Below are positions 32,252-44,707 of a stretch of DNA of 64,000 nucleotides, piece after piece. The translations under genes and the position numbers were made by a program. Below the pieces are notes generated by a model that had not been told where the DNA came from, did not search any database, and saw only the letters and a list, made by a program, of their open reading frames with translations. The stretch's first letter is position 1. Each line of letters starts with the position of its first letter. The stretch comes from Archegozetes longisetosus (taxonomy: Eukaryota; Arthropoda; Arachnida; Sarcoptiformes; Trhypochthoniidae): positions 4,187,855 to 4,251,854 of the forward strand of contig JAEMBT020000006.1 of the NCBI GenBank assembly GCA_018873245.2, given 5' to 3'.

Positions 32252-33117
32252 AACCTAAGAGCAAAAAAATGGCACAACTAGTTCTAAGGAACATCTCTAG
32301 ATATTTCGGTTATTATTGAACCTAATACAATGAAACGTGCATTGTTTGAGCCATGAATAATGAATTTTATCTTGATATACATAACAAGTGTTTATATAAA
32401 TCTTAAGTATTTTAGTAGACATTTTATTTCAATGAAAATGTCTAAGCAATATAATAATTGTTTGAAAGTCAAAATTTTATATAAAAGTGGCATTAAAGAT
32501 CCGAAGAAGATTCATAATATGAGAGAGATATCCTTGAGAAATTTTTACAGAAATATTAGCATAATTGCTAATAATTTAGGTATAGATCGGAAGGTTGGTT
32601 CGGATAGGCCGAGAATATTGAAAACTAATAACTTGCGTAGAATTTCAAATCTTTTGGTAACAATGAGCGAATTATATTCTGATGGCTTTATCTTTCAACA
32701 AGACAATGCCACTCCCCATACCGCCGCTCGATTATGCAAAAATTGATTCAAAGACCAGAATCTCGAGGTTCTTGAGTGGCCACCTAATTCTCCTGATCTA
32801 AATCCCATATAAAATGTATGGGGAATTACGAAAAACATACTTGAGAAATTGGAACCAAAGAATATTTCTATGTGAAAGGAAGAAATCAACAGAGTTTGGT
32901 CTGAACTAAGCCACGATCTCCTGACTTCTCTCGTAAAAAGTATGCTAAAGAAAATAGAAATGTGTATTGCCTCTAATGGCGCAAAAATTAACTATTAATT
33001 TTTATAATATATTATTTATAGTTAATGTATAATTAATATATGAAATATCATTATTATATATCGATGAATAAAAAAGTTATATAAAAATATAAAATGTCAT
33101 TTTTATGCTCTTAGGTG
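32252..33117 (+). mobile_element. Internally deleted Tc1-like transposon
   Basis: Ends AACCTAAGAGCAAAAAAATG (left) and its inverse ending TGCTCTTAGGTG (right) are flanked by TA. The frame from the ATG at 32360 to the stop at 32744 carries the N-terminal helix-turn-helix-like part (NNCLKVKILYKSGIKDPKKI). It then jumps without a frame change to the C-terminal catalytic part (FIFQQDNATPHTAARLCKN), which continues after the stop as LEVLEWPPNSPDLNPI*NVWG and a tail ending near 32997. The 'QQDNAPPH' and 'WPxxSPDLNPIE' words are diagnostic of Tc1-type DD34E transposases. The middle, with the first catalytic Asp, is missing and the final Glu codon of 'NPIE' is a stop (ATA-TAA), so it is dead. Confidence 0.85.
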
Positions 33118-33274
33118 TACATTCAATCACTGTATAACGAATCAGTACATATCTTTAAAGTTTGTTCAGGCAATTGTTTCCTAAATAGTATTTTTGTCAA
33201 TGACTTTTATGTTATGCAATATTAATTAAATTTTTTATAATTGGTTCAATGAATTGCAAGTCTAATAGTAGCTA

Positions 33275-33480
33275 AAGGAAAAGACTCTCCCAATATCTCA
33301 ACCCACTCAACTAAGGGCTCTCTACTTTAGCATAAAAGACAGAGCCCTACAAGGCCTCACAACCAAAATTTAGCTATCCTTACTTTTCCTAAAAATACCC
33401 AAAGCACTACCACAAGCACAGTCAATACCTCGAAATCACTTCAACACTATACTAGTATCTTATACCAGAACACATCCATG
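33275..33480. other. Cytosine-rich, purine-poor tract of unknown origin
   Basis: About 200 bases rich in C and A on the plus strand (CTCAACCCACTCAACTAAGG, ACTACCACAAGCACAG) contrast with the local AT-rich background. No frame has a recognisable domain. It may be a retroelement tail or a horizontally inserted fragment. Confidence 0.3.
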
Positions 33481-33488
33481 AGTTTTAA

Positions 33489-33965
33489 CCCTTCGTCACA
33501 ACTTAACTTCTGAAAACGTAAAATTAACTGTGGGGTAAAATGTTACCCCACGTCTTCCACGCTTTATATCTGTTCCAGGTTAGTCCGGAATGTTTTCAGA
33601 ATCAAAGTTAGTCCTTATTTTCAATGTTTTCATTAATTAATTAATTTAATTCTAGTTATTATCTGCTACAGCGTCATCAGCTGTTCAATTGCTAGTAGCG
33701 ATATTACAGCGCTGCGACACATATAGTAAATACAAAGCACTGCTATATTAGGGGGGAATTTCTGTCCTCACAAAGACATGTTACCAGAAAATAATTTTTT
33801 AAAATAAAGTTAAAATTCCAAATTAATCAGGATTTTTGTGATTTATAGTCAGATATATGACTGAGGAATAGCTAAATTTTCAAGAAATGACGACATTCTG
33901 TTGATTTTAGCGAGATTTTTAAAGTCAAACTTCGGAACATTTTACCCCACAGTTGTGACGAAGGG
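33489..33965. mobile_element. piggyBac-type MITE family A, copy 2 (inverted)
   Basis: Flanked by TTAA (33485-33488 and 33966-33969). It begins CCCTTCGTCACAACTTAAC and ends AGTTGTGACGAAGGG; the whole 477 bases match copy 1 on the opposite strand, with few differences. Confidence 0.85.
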
Positions 33966-34538
33966 TTAACAATGCTCACTGCGTTCAAAATTTTCAAATT
34001 TTATTTTAAAAGTTCTCCAAAGTTATTATATAAGTAGTCTGGACTGTGTTACACGTCATTCCTCCCTCATTTCAATTTTCTCAATATTGTGTATGCAAAA
34101 TGTTATGGACATGTTTTGGGTATCTTTGAAAAGGTGAGCGTAGCAGGATTAGGAGGTATACTCAGTATGGCTTGATCTGTTGTATCCATGTGCTGGGTAC
34201 GAAAGCCCTAGTTGATTCGTAGCCGAGATATGGGAGTAGTCATGTATTCGGTAGTTACCATATAAAATTTTCAATATGAAATAATTATCAAAATTCGGGT
34301 GACTAATTTTTGAAAATGAAGATAATACTTAACGATTTCGAGTAAAATATAATTCATTATTTATTAATTACAACGTCATGCAAGTAATGATACACGCAAC
34401 CGAAAATTAACGCTCAGCGCTAACTTTTTCGAGGCGCTTGAGCGTTTACCGAGCTTCAAGTGAGCAGAGTTCATACGCATAAAGGCTTTTCTGACACAAA
34501 ATTTGCTAACTTTATTTGAGCCGTAATCTCATCTATAT

Positions 34539-34713
34539 ATACGGATGGATCATAAGTCATACCAATGTTAAAGTATAGGTAATTTTAAATTACATACAAA
34601 GTTCAATATAAAGTTAATAAAGTTATTTCAAACTTTGTACATATAGCTCTACATATAGTTTAACATTACCTATACTTTAACGTTGGTATGGACTCTATGA
34701 CCCATCTATACGT
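34539..34713. mobile_element. Short MITE, ~175 bp
   Basis: ACGGATGGATCATAAGTCAT-ACCAATGTTAAAGTATAGG on the left is matched by the inverse CCTATACTTTAACGTTGG-TATGGACTC-x-ATGACCCATC on the right. The ~75-base middle is AT-rich. Just outside, at about 34410-34480 and 34915-34965, CGCTTGAGCG/CGAGCGTTGAG words form a looser inverted pair, so it may be nested in a larger element. Confidence 0.6.
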
Positions 34714-34969
34714 TAACAAATATGTTACCCATTCATCAGATATCATTCACCATACATACCTAAAGAATTCTTTGTCTGAATTACCTGAATATAAATTATG
34801 TTCAAATTCATTAGTGTAGAATATATCATAATTTTTGTGCAAAAATTGACGTTTAAAAACATTTATTTCAGGCATTTATATTATATGAAAAATATGTATT
34901 ATAAGGCTTGATGATCGGCGCTCACCACCGAGCAGCAAATGCTCGAGCGTTGAGTATCCCTTCATCTAA

Positions 34970-37900
34970 GAATATCTTCATTTCTAGCGTTGTTTCTTTT
35001 ATTAAATGGTTTAACTTAAAATAATTTTTGTAAATATATTGCACATTATCTTCGAAAAAATTATAATTGTATATTTTTTCAAGACCTCCTGATATGGATT
35101 AACTGAAGAATTAATGGAAAGGGTGCAAAATCTGCTGATATCAAGTTTTTTGCTTTCCTTAATAACCTTATAGTTATTTGATTACTAAAATATAAATGAA
35201 AAATTCAATTAATTTGAGATACAGTTCAAATACTATTGCTCGATGCTTTCGATGTTTGTTTATGCTCCTGTTATTTTAGCAGTCATCAAAAATTTGTATT
35301 AGAATTGAGTTCTACAACTAGGTAAATTACAAGTCACCTAAATATTATGTGATAATCAGTAAGTTATGAAAAACAATCTACCGTCCAAAATTTTTCTCTG
35401 AGTGATTCAAAGTGAAATATAATATATGATTATTTACTAAAAAAATTGATCATTAAGTTTGAACTGAATGATTTTTTCAGTTAGAAATGAGGAAAACGAC
35501 TAAAAATCAAATGGCTTTAATCTTTCGTTTCGTTTAGATAAAATAATAGATTAGCTCGTGTGAAAGAAATCAATTTTTATAATTAATTTATCCTTCAAAT
35601 AAATACTATTTCTCAAAGAGAAAATGTTACGAAACAAAATTAAATGAGGCTGAAATGCTTAAATAAATCCGAACTTGTGAAAATAAATAACTATAAATAA
35701 TTAATGAGTAACTTTATCTCATCTTTTTCCAAATACTGCAAAACCTTAAACATTCATAGAAAATCGTTTATTGAACCTATTGGTTATATTTGTCAAAAAC
35801 GATATTCACAGCTTTCTATTAAATTCAAATTAGAAATAGTCTAGTTTGAAATTTGCTTATTTTAAGCAAATAAGAAACGAAAATATATTTTTTTCAAGAA
35901 TTTTACTGGGTTTAATGCATCATAACTTTTAAGTAATACAGCCAATTCCCCCAATAGTGAACAAGCAAATGTACACAGAATCGTTTTATAACTATATCGA
36001 AAAGTGAATTTTTCAAAGCTGAACTATAATAGCTCTTCTATTGTTGAACATTAAAACTTATTGCAATTTAAGTGTAGATGTAGCTCTCTAATTGATAGTT
36101 TAATTACTTTTATATTCTCTTTTATATAAAAATTAAGCTTTTTCGTCTATTTCTTGCAAGAGAAATAGAAAAAAATTTAGATAGTTTTTGTGAAGTGTAT
36201 CTGAAAATATATAATATACAGTGAGAGTTTACTATACCAAGTCGGGAATATGTGAAGTCTTAGAATGGAGCAGCACAAACAAAAATGGCTCTCAAATTTA
36301 ATTAAAAAGGCAAAGAGGATCATTACTAAGATAATATGATTATCTAAAACTGTATAAAAATAAATCGAAGTAATATTCATTTGAATTGATATGACTAGTT
36401 GTACGAAATTATTGGGTTAGTCAATTGAAAAATGAATCAGGTTTGCTGCTCTTCAGAGTGTAAAATTTCAATATATATATATGTATATCATTAGAAATTT
36501 GGAAATAATATGCAGTTAATAAAGATAAATAACATGATATTAATTACTTTCCTTAAAATTGAACTCCGATTGCTACAAGTTTTTACTTTTATTTTGACTT
36601 TGACTTAAGTTCAATAAAGATCAACCAAACCATAATTTTTTCGAATTCTAACGTTATCAGAAATTATTGTGACCTCAAGACAGTGTAAGATAGAAAATTA
36701 GATCAGCTTTAACATTTGATTTTCAAAACTTACTGTTAATTGGTGAAGATTCTTAATCATATTCTTTTGCAAATCACAAACTGGTTCATTTAGGAAATTA
36801 TGGAAATAAGCTAGAGATATGAATGCTTTCCATTTAAGAAATTTTATCTGATTAGTTTAAATTAGATTACTTTAATTTTCTTGAAATTCCGATGACCTTT
36901 TTTAGAATGGAGGTTATAATTAATAATTTCCATTCTATTATCTTTTAATCTTCGTTAATCACAATGTCGACAAGGCATATCTTCATCTCCAGCCATATTT
37001 CATTAAATTGCATGATTTATATTAAAGCAAAAGCAACACCTGCTTTTATGAATGTGTTTCATATCATTTTTGAAAAAACTAAGGTTGCGCATACCTTAAA
37101 GACCTTCGGATAAGAACTATGAAAACTATTGAAAGTGAATTAAATTTTATGAGAGAGATTTTTTCTCCTACTCAATAGTCTAATACTGTGACTCATCTGA
37201 TAACTAAATCTAGATAGAAATAATGGTTCGATCAATTAAAGATTCAGTTCAAACGTTAATTGGAGCATTGCTTAATATTATTGATATTTGCTTTTAAATC
37301 TTTTAAATATAAAAAATTGATAGAAAGTTAATTTTTTTAACTATATTAAAACTCAGCTTTATACTAAAGAAAGTTTCAAAAAGTCATGATAGATATTCTT
37401 CCTTTCCTTCAAACCAAACACATTAATTAAAAATATGGTAAAACCTTAGAGAAAAATTTATCAAGTTTGATAAATGCATTAATCTTAGCTCATACTTCGT
37501 TTTTGCAACACAGTCAAACAAGATTTCGCTCATGATCATTCAAAGTTAAGGCGACATTTCTTACTTGTTACATTTTGTAAAATTGACTCATTTTTCAATT
37601 ATGAATGAAGAAAAACTATTCTAAGCTTAAACAATTTAATCTATATTTTAGTGGGAAAATGCGTCTGACAATAAAAAAATTGGTTGAGAAAAGAAATATA
37701 TATTTATAATTTGCCTTCGAAATGATTACTATTTCTTCTGGAAGCAAAAATTACGATATTGAGAAAGAGAATATTATCAATTAAAATTATTTTCTAAAAT
37801 AATTTAACTATTAGAGAAGAGATATTAGAGAGCTTTTTTATTAGATCTTTTATTGTAACCCAAAGAATAGGCAAACAAAGAATAAGCAATTACTGTTTAA

Positions 37901-37992
37901 ATGACTTTCAGTGTTTAACTGTTCATTTTCTAAAATAAAGTAATTGACTAGTGTCCATACTCTATGAAAAAGGTAATTTTTCTTGCATCTAA
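34970..37992. other. Gene-free AT-rich stretch
   Basis: Only short open frames without recognisable motifs, for example a hydrophobic 67-codon minus-strand frame at 36177-36380. A fragment related to the kinase-upstream repeat lies at about 36570-36690. Confidence 0.5.
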
Positions 37993-38081
37993 TACCGTCT
38001 GACCAGGCTATAGGCAAACTCGGTTATAGGTAACTTATTTCCTACGCACTAACCAGTTGCCTATAATGTGGTCAGACTGTA
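37993..38081. mobile_element. 89-bp MITE, TACAGTCTGACC family, copy 1
   Basis: TACCGTCTGACCAGGCTATA and, inverted, TACAGTCTGACCACATTATA form the two ends, with internal CGGTTATAGG/CCTATAATG-type words also inverted. A larger member is at 54997-55371. Confidence 0.65.
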
Positions 38082-38994
38082 ATTATATTACCTTAATTAG
38101 AAACCATTTTAATTTCATACTACTCTCTTTCTTAGTGTTGTACTTTTACTTTTAGAAAAAATAGAAACATTTTGCAAATTAATTATGAATATTTATTTCT
38201 TATCTCGAGCAATTTTGTCGCTAAATTGTCTTGTCTCGTCTTTGATAATTGTATAAATATTCAATGACTCTTTTTAATCTGTCTTGAAAACCTGTAAATA
38301 CCTCATATTTTTACACTAACTCTGGATTAATATTACAATATGACTAAATAGCTTTATCTAAAATCTGATACTTTTTACTGTTAGAATGAAGAAAATCAAT
38401 TGCATAACTATTACGCAAATGCACGAAAAATAGATTTTTTCAAAGGATTAAAAAAATTATTGTATCGTAAACCTCTTAATAATCATAGTCCCCCTTAATC
38501 TTTATTGAATATCTATCATAAACCTGACCGAGAGAGGAAAATGATGCCCCACTCAGTTGATAAAACTAGAAAAACAAACTCCGACTAGAAATTTTGCCTT
38601 AATTTGTCATTTAAAAAATGTTTGAGCCACTGAAACAGATATGAAAGCCATCCTCGAGGGTAATCCTTGTAATCTATGTCTTTAAAATCAATGCGCTTAA
38701 TCTTCTCAAACTTTCTTATTTTTTCTGATAAGATGCATAAGCGTAAAGCCATCACAATCTATCTGAAAAAATGGGTCAAACGTTCTTGAATTCAGTTTAA
38801 ACAGAAGGATAATATAATTTATTAGTGAATTTCTAAATAGAAGACGCCGTGATATGACTAAACACGTAATTGGTATCTCGTTTAACCCTAAAACAATTTT
38901 CAAGTTTCATTTTCGGTTAGATTATGAGCGCATTTCAGAAACGAATTGACGTTTTTTGACTGTCACACGAATTTTTTCATTGAATTCTACAGTC

Positions 38995-39002
38995 TATAAA
39001 AG
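38995..39002 (+). promoter_or_regulatory. TATA box of the plus-strand cuticle gene
   Basis: TATAAAAG lies 153 bases upstream of the proposed start codon at 39155, leaving room for a leader of about 120 bases. A TCGTTAGT word ~25 bases downstream could be the initiator. Confidence 0.55.
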
Positions 39003-39154
39003 TGAGAGCGTTTTGTTTTTCGTTAGTAATCCTTGTACGAAATTTACGATATTTAGTGAACTGTACATAGCTTCCTTTTTCTTCTTTTTTGATTTGTTGT
39101 ATCTACTAAAAGTAATTTCTTTTAATCCTTTCCTTGCTATAAACAAGACTCAAT

Positions 39155-40639
39155 ATGTATAAGGTATGTTTAAACACACATTATTTTAATACTATTTCAA
39201 ACTTAAAATAAAATCTCTCAAAATAGCTGATTAATAATTAGTTTTGATATAAATGAAGCCGAATTATTTTAGTATAAATGCGTTTTAAAATTGAAGCTTA
39301 CTTAAGAATAACTTAAAGCTTTTACGTCAAATTTTCAATTAATAAAACAAATAGACTAAGAATAAAATATTCATGATCAGCTTTTAAAAGTAACACTTTG
39401 GTTGTAAGGATCAAAATTTATCTATTTTTACACATTTATTATTCAAGATATCATATTCAATTTTACCCTCAGTTATAATTACTAAATAATGATTAGAGTG
39501 AAACCTAATTGATTATTTAATATGAAATTCATTACAACATTGCAACTTGTTTAGAAAATAATTAACTTTTATTCGTAAAACGTTAGAGTTGCAAAAGAAA
39601 AATATTTAACTAGATTGATGATCGAGTTTCATAAATTTAATTATTTTGAACGGTAGCCGTAATTAAACATTTTTTGAGTAATTATAAGACATTGCCCTCT
39701 AGAAAAAAAAGTTCAACCTACAACTGTAGAATAAGGAAAACAAATAAAATTGAAGTTTTATGCTCTTCAAGATTCTTCATCAGTTCTTTTGTATTTTAGG
39801 TACTCATCCTATCGCTGTTCATAGTATACTGCAATTCACAGCTTCTTCGAGGGGGCCTCGGCTACACAAGGGTCGTTGGACCTGGTATTGGAAGAGTGGC
39901 TGTTGGTGGATTGGTAGCACCAATTGCTGCTGCACCAGCACCAGTTGCTATCGCGGCACCAGTTGCCGCAGCGGTTCCAGCAGTCGGTCTCGCCAGACCA
40001 TTAGTGGCTGCTAAAGCCTATGCTGGTCCTATCCCAGCCGCTATTCAAAGCGTTTACTCACAAGAAGTCCTTCCCGTCCAGACAATCCAAGAACCAGTTC
40101 CACCACAAATCATCGAAGTCGGACCCAATGCCTTACCAGTTGTCGTTCACTTCCAGTCCCAATCAAGCCCAGTCACAGTTGAACAATCACACATTCCCGG
40201 CGCACCTGGAGAAGTCCAGGTCACTCGATCCGAAGACGAGCCACACCGAGTTATCCACGAAGTCGTCAGACCTGTTATCCAAGAAGTTCGTGAAATTATT
40301 CAACCATATCGTAAAATCGTTCAAGAAATCCGCCCTGTAGAAGAAGAAATCAACAGCATTGTTGCCCGAGGCGAAGGTATCCGCCACCAGATCGTGGCCG
40401 CACCCGCTCCCGTAGCAGTTGCCGCACCGGCCCCAGTAGCAGTTGCTGCTCCAGCTATCGCACCCGTTGCTGTTGCACAACCGATCACTACCGCTATTGT
40501 TCGTCAGCCTTTTGGTGTTGCCGGAGTTGTCGGCCCAGTTGCTCCTATTGTTAACACTGGTTTGGTCGGTTCTGGGCTTATTGGTGCTCAAAGAGTTTTT
40601 GGTGGTGGACTTGTTCGTAAATATGTTGAATCTTCATAA
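39155..40639 (+). CDS. Secreted alanine/proline/valine-rich cuticle protein
   Basis: Proposed exon 1 is 39155-39163 (Met-Tyr-Lys), then an intron 39164-39799 (donor GTATGT, acceptor TATTTTAG), and exon 2 39800-40639; 282 residues. Exon 2 begins with VLILSLFIVYCNSQ, so exon 1 plus this makes a typical signal peptide cleaved after ~Ser-Gln. The mature protein has two AAPAPVA-repeat regions typical of arthropod cuticular proteins (residues ~45-80 and ~195-225), separated by a non-repetitive charged part with IQPYRKIVQEIRPVEEEIN that may form a helix. It contains no Rebers-Riddiford chitin-binding motif. Codons here are much richer in G/C at third positions than the surroundings, as expected for a highly expressed structural gene. 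A TATA box lies upstream and AATAAA downstream. The one-codon-triplet first exon mirrors the minus-strand cuticle gene at 45982-47646. Confidence 0.8.
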
Positions 40640-40664
40640 ATTAATCGAGATATGTGATTGATAT

Positions 40665-40670
40665 AATAAA
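40665..40670 (+). other. Polyadenylation signal
   Basis: AATAAA 26 bases after the cuticle-gene stop codon; a second AATAAA is at 40781-40786. Confidence 0.5.
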
Positions 40671-40786
40671 TTTTGACAATACAGATTTTTTTGTTAGTGC
40701 AATGATTAAATTTAATAACTAATTTTGTAAAGGCAGTTATGAGTTAATTCATGTGTAATATAGAATTATTAATTGAACTGAATAAA

Positions 40787-43700
40787 ACCTCTCAATCCTT
40801 GTGTAGCAGAATTTATTTTGCGTGGACCTGTTATTATACTTCAGTCTATATTATTATACTATATTATTATACGTGTTGAAGGACATAATTTAGGTCGAAA
40901 AATTAAACTCAATTTTTCGATAATTTATAGAAGGATTTATGAATAATTTTCTCAATTTTTCGTCATACATTTATCATAAAAACGGTTTTGGGTGTTATTA
41001 ATCTTCTAAATGTCATAGATACAAGTTGTACCCACTTGTCATATTTATACTATTAATTTCAATAATAGTAATAACAGACTGACACAGTTAAGTGAAAGTT
41101 ACTTTTAAAGCTCATAATTTACTTAATGCTAGAAGAAACTCCATATTTTACTACAGGACATAAAATTTCAATTTCGCAATATAAAATTTTAAACGAATCT
41201 TCAAACTCTTCTCTCGAACTTGAACAATTATTTAGATGGTAGAATTCTTTATTGATTTTAGTTTTTCATAAGTGTTTAAATAGGTACTAATAATGTTATT
41301 CTCTTAAATATGCTTTGAAAGCTTTTATATCATGCAGACTATATCTAAAGGATAATCTGGCATGAAAATATGTGTTATTTTGGTTGGGTGCCTTAATTGA
41401 CCACGAATAAGGAATTTGTTATTTCATTAAATCGTTATTTTAAGCTATCAAATAATGTTTAATTGTTGATAATGTGAATTAAGTGTCTAATGACCTCGAC
41501 CTTTGATTTTCAAAATGCTAATACAATTATGTAAGAATGAAATGTGTAAATTCTAAATATTCACTCTTCTTAAAGTGATTTTAAGATCTTTAAGAAAACA
41601 ATCAATTTTTGGTTCATGAATTATATGAAAATCGCTTTCTTAGAGTAAAGATTTTTTTTCTGCTTCTTGATTATTACTAAGAGTTAAAAAGAGTTGATTG
41701 CTTTAAAAATATCAAATATTACAGATGTAAGTTAAAGTGATAATCAATGATTAAGCTATAAAAGCATTTATATAATAAACTGACTGTCTAAGCCATTTTA
41801 GCAATAATCATTAGAATAATTACGCTATGCGTGGTCAAGATGAGTCATGTAATCAATTCTTAAAGCCTTATATGGCAATAAGGTAGCAATTGTAAGTTAC
41901 TAGTAAGATAATCTAGGTGATGTACCTATGAACTAGTAATTCAAACATAGCAATACATATTAAAACCGTAGAATATCTTTTCAGTAATTGATGGAAATTT
42001 TTGAAAGTCAGAATCTATACACAATATATGTATATTCCTAAGAATTCATTCTTTCAAAATTACAACTTTGACAAAATTTTGCATTTATGGAAAAAAATTT
42101 CTGTTAAATAATTCATGAACAGAAATAATAGATTACTCATATATTTCTTTGAAATATGTTAGAAACGCAAACAATAAAACTTTTTGAGAAAATTTATTTC
42201 TATTGTTTTAACCAAATAAAGACTTTGTGGATAAAGTGAAATATCAGCAGGGCAATGAAGAAACGTATTTCAAATAAATTTTTATTGCGTTTTCATTTTA
42301 GGATTACAAATTAGAACAATAAAAGTTCTGTTGATGAACATCTAATTGAATGAGCATATTTTCGAAACCACGACAATAAACTAAATATTATTGCAAAGTA
42401 ATCGCTTTCTTTTGGGTTTCTATTTCTAAGATGTTAAAACATTCTAGAAGCTTATTCTAACAAAAGGTTTTTGATAAAAACTGCTCTTAATCAAAATGTT
42501 TATGATTTTTTACCGTAGCAAAGATTTAGTCATTTTAGACTCATTTTATTGTGGTTAAGAAGGTCTGATTTAATTTGGCAGTTCAATAGTGTTTCGTTAA
42601 AATAGTGCTGTATTTCCTTCGTGATCAATTTTCTCCTTATTTTAGATAAAGATGATCTGGCAACCGTTGAAGTATCATTGAAGCTCGTATTCTGGATATA
42701 TTGATTCAGTATGCTTCTGAAATATCATAAACATCTGATATATAAATACAAAAATTTTAGATGCAATGTTCTGCCAGATTCTGATTTCATGATGTTCATG
42801 AAAGAAATAAATCACAACTCATACAATAGTTTGTTGTTAATATTACCATTTTATCCATTATTCTAAATGAGTAGTTGACGGTAGCTTATAGGTAAAGATA
42901 CGAAGAGCTCAGATTCATAATATAACCCAATATTAAAAAGTTACAAAATGGTAAATTTAACTATCATTACAAAGTTGAACTTAATAATATACCTAAGTTA
43001 ATACCAAAATCCATGTTTTATAGATAGAAGGCTTCGAAATAAACTAATGTTCGCATACTTCATACTGAGCTGAAGAAAACACAAATGAACGTAAGAAAAA
43101 TACGGAAAGAACCGGCAAAACTTACAGTAAAAAATTTAAATATTCACCAAAAAGTTCAATTTCTATATATCGTTAATAATGCATATTAAATAGTAAGACT
43201 TATGGTACTTATTCAACCCGAAAATATTTCAGCCATGCATTCGGTGACAAGAAGAACGTCATTTTTGATGATAGAGATTAAGAGCGAAACTTTTATCTAC
43301 TGATATATATTTCATAATTTTATTATTTGAAATAAAAAATAATCACAAGAAGGATTTTTTAGACTTTAAAATGAAATATAAGTATTGTCTTAAGCTCACC
43401 ATAATCATTGAAAATGATCAAGAAATTAACTGTTATTGACTTAATCGTTCACTTATTCAATATCTTATATAAGAAGCGACTTTTAGTTTTAATGGCTCAA
43501 GATATAGCTTCTCACTTAATTGGAGGTCGACAGACTATCTCAAATGCATTTGTGAATAATTAGCTTTTCAATAGAGCTTTTTCATTTTTACTTTGACGTG
43601 CTTCTAAGTAAAGAATTCTTTTCTGAAATCTCAAGTTTTGGCTTGATTATAAGCAGTAAGTTCTGGAAATTTCCTCTAAATCTCTTTTTACAATTTTTGA

Positions 43701-44634
43701 GCAGCTAAAATTTACTCTATTGTATCGATAATTTGTTTAATTGTACTAAAATTATTTCGCGTTATCATGAGTATAAATGAATTTAGATCACAATTAAAAG
43801 GATAAATTAATTCGTTTATTAAGATATTTTTTGCACTAATAAAAATTTAACTATGAAATATGAAAGATTAAAGCGTCAGCAGGATAACATGATTCGAATT
43901 CCATAGCTCGAAAGAGTCTTTGACAAATAGATGGACCGTGCAACACTAAATTTTTGTCTCGCATGCTATACCAATAAGAACATTGAGTTACAAAAAATCT
44001 TAATAGAAATTATATTACTTCTTTTCACTTATTCAACGACATATGTAAAAGTTTATACAATATGTATATTGTTAATTATTCAGCTAACACGTTATTGAAT
44101 GACTTAGTTTGTAATACTCAAAGATATTTTATTTACTATTTGGTTTGTGTCAGAGAAGATATCAAAGGACCGTATGTGGCTCCATAGAACATGCTCCCAG
44201 ATCATAGAATCTAATCGAAATTTTTAATAGTTAGAGAAAATAAAAAACATGAGGTTCTACTTATGATATTGATATTTAGTCTTGTAATTCTTGATCTTTT
44301 CAAACTATATTTTATTTAATAAAAATTTTATTCATTGTAAGATATTTTGTCACTTGAAGATTAAAATGGTCTCAAAATCTCTGAAAATGATCTTCGCTCT
44401 CGTATTTATCTCGCTCAATAATTTAAACTTCAAATTTGAAAGAAATTAAGTTCAAAATTTGAACACAACGAAGACAATATTCTATAAATATATAAACATC
44501 ACTGAAGCAGTCATGCTCGAACCAGTTAGTTAGATGTCTTTTATTAATTAAATTTAGTAACGCTGTAAAAGATTTTAATAATTAATTAATTGCATTTGTA
44601 TATATCCATTGTTTAACAAACTTTTCTATTATAA
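40787..44634. other. Gene-free AT-rich stretch
   Basis: Nearly 4 kb without a supportable coding region, RNA gene or recognised repeat. Short open frames here are at chance level for this composition. Confidence 0.5.
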
Positions 44635-44707
44635 GCCCCTGTGGCCTAATGGATAAGGCATCGGTCTCCTAAACCGGGGATTGCGGGTTCGAGTCCCGCC
44701 AGGGGTA
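44635..44707 (+). tRNA. tRNA-Arg (anticodon CCT)
   Basis: A 73-base cloverleaf without intron. The acceptor stem GCCCCTG pairs with CAGGGGT (G1-T72 wobble, as in other animal tRNA-Arg-CCT). The D arm is GGCCTAATGGATAAGGC. The anticodon arm TCGGT-CTCCTAA-ACCGG places CCT at positions 34-36. The T arm is GCGGG-TTCGAGT-CCCGC. Box A (TGGCCTAATGG) and box B (GGTTCGAGTCC) of the internal polymerase III promoter are intact, and a T5 terminator follows at 44709-44713. Confidence 0.95.

Noticed and set aside
38706-38903. 65-codon minus-strand frame near the cuticle-gene promoter
   Set aside because: No motif, and it overlaps the promoter side of a well-supported gene on the other strand.
40187-40591. 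134-codon minus-strand frame opposite the cuticle gene
   Set aside because: It is the mirror of the Ala/Val/Pro codons of the plus-strand cuticle exon; the plus-strand product has the signal peptide and splice sites.
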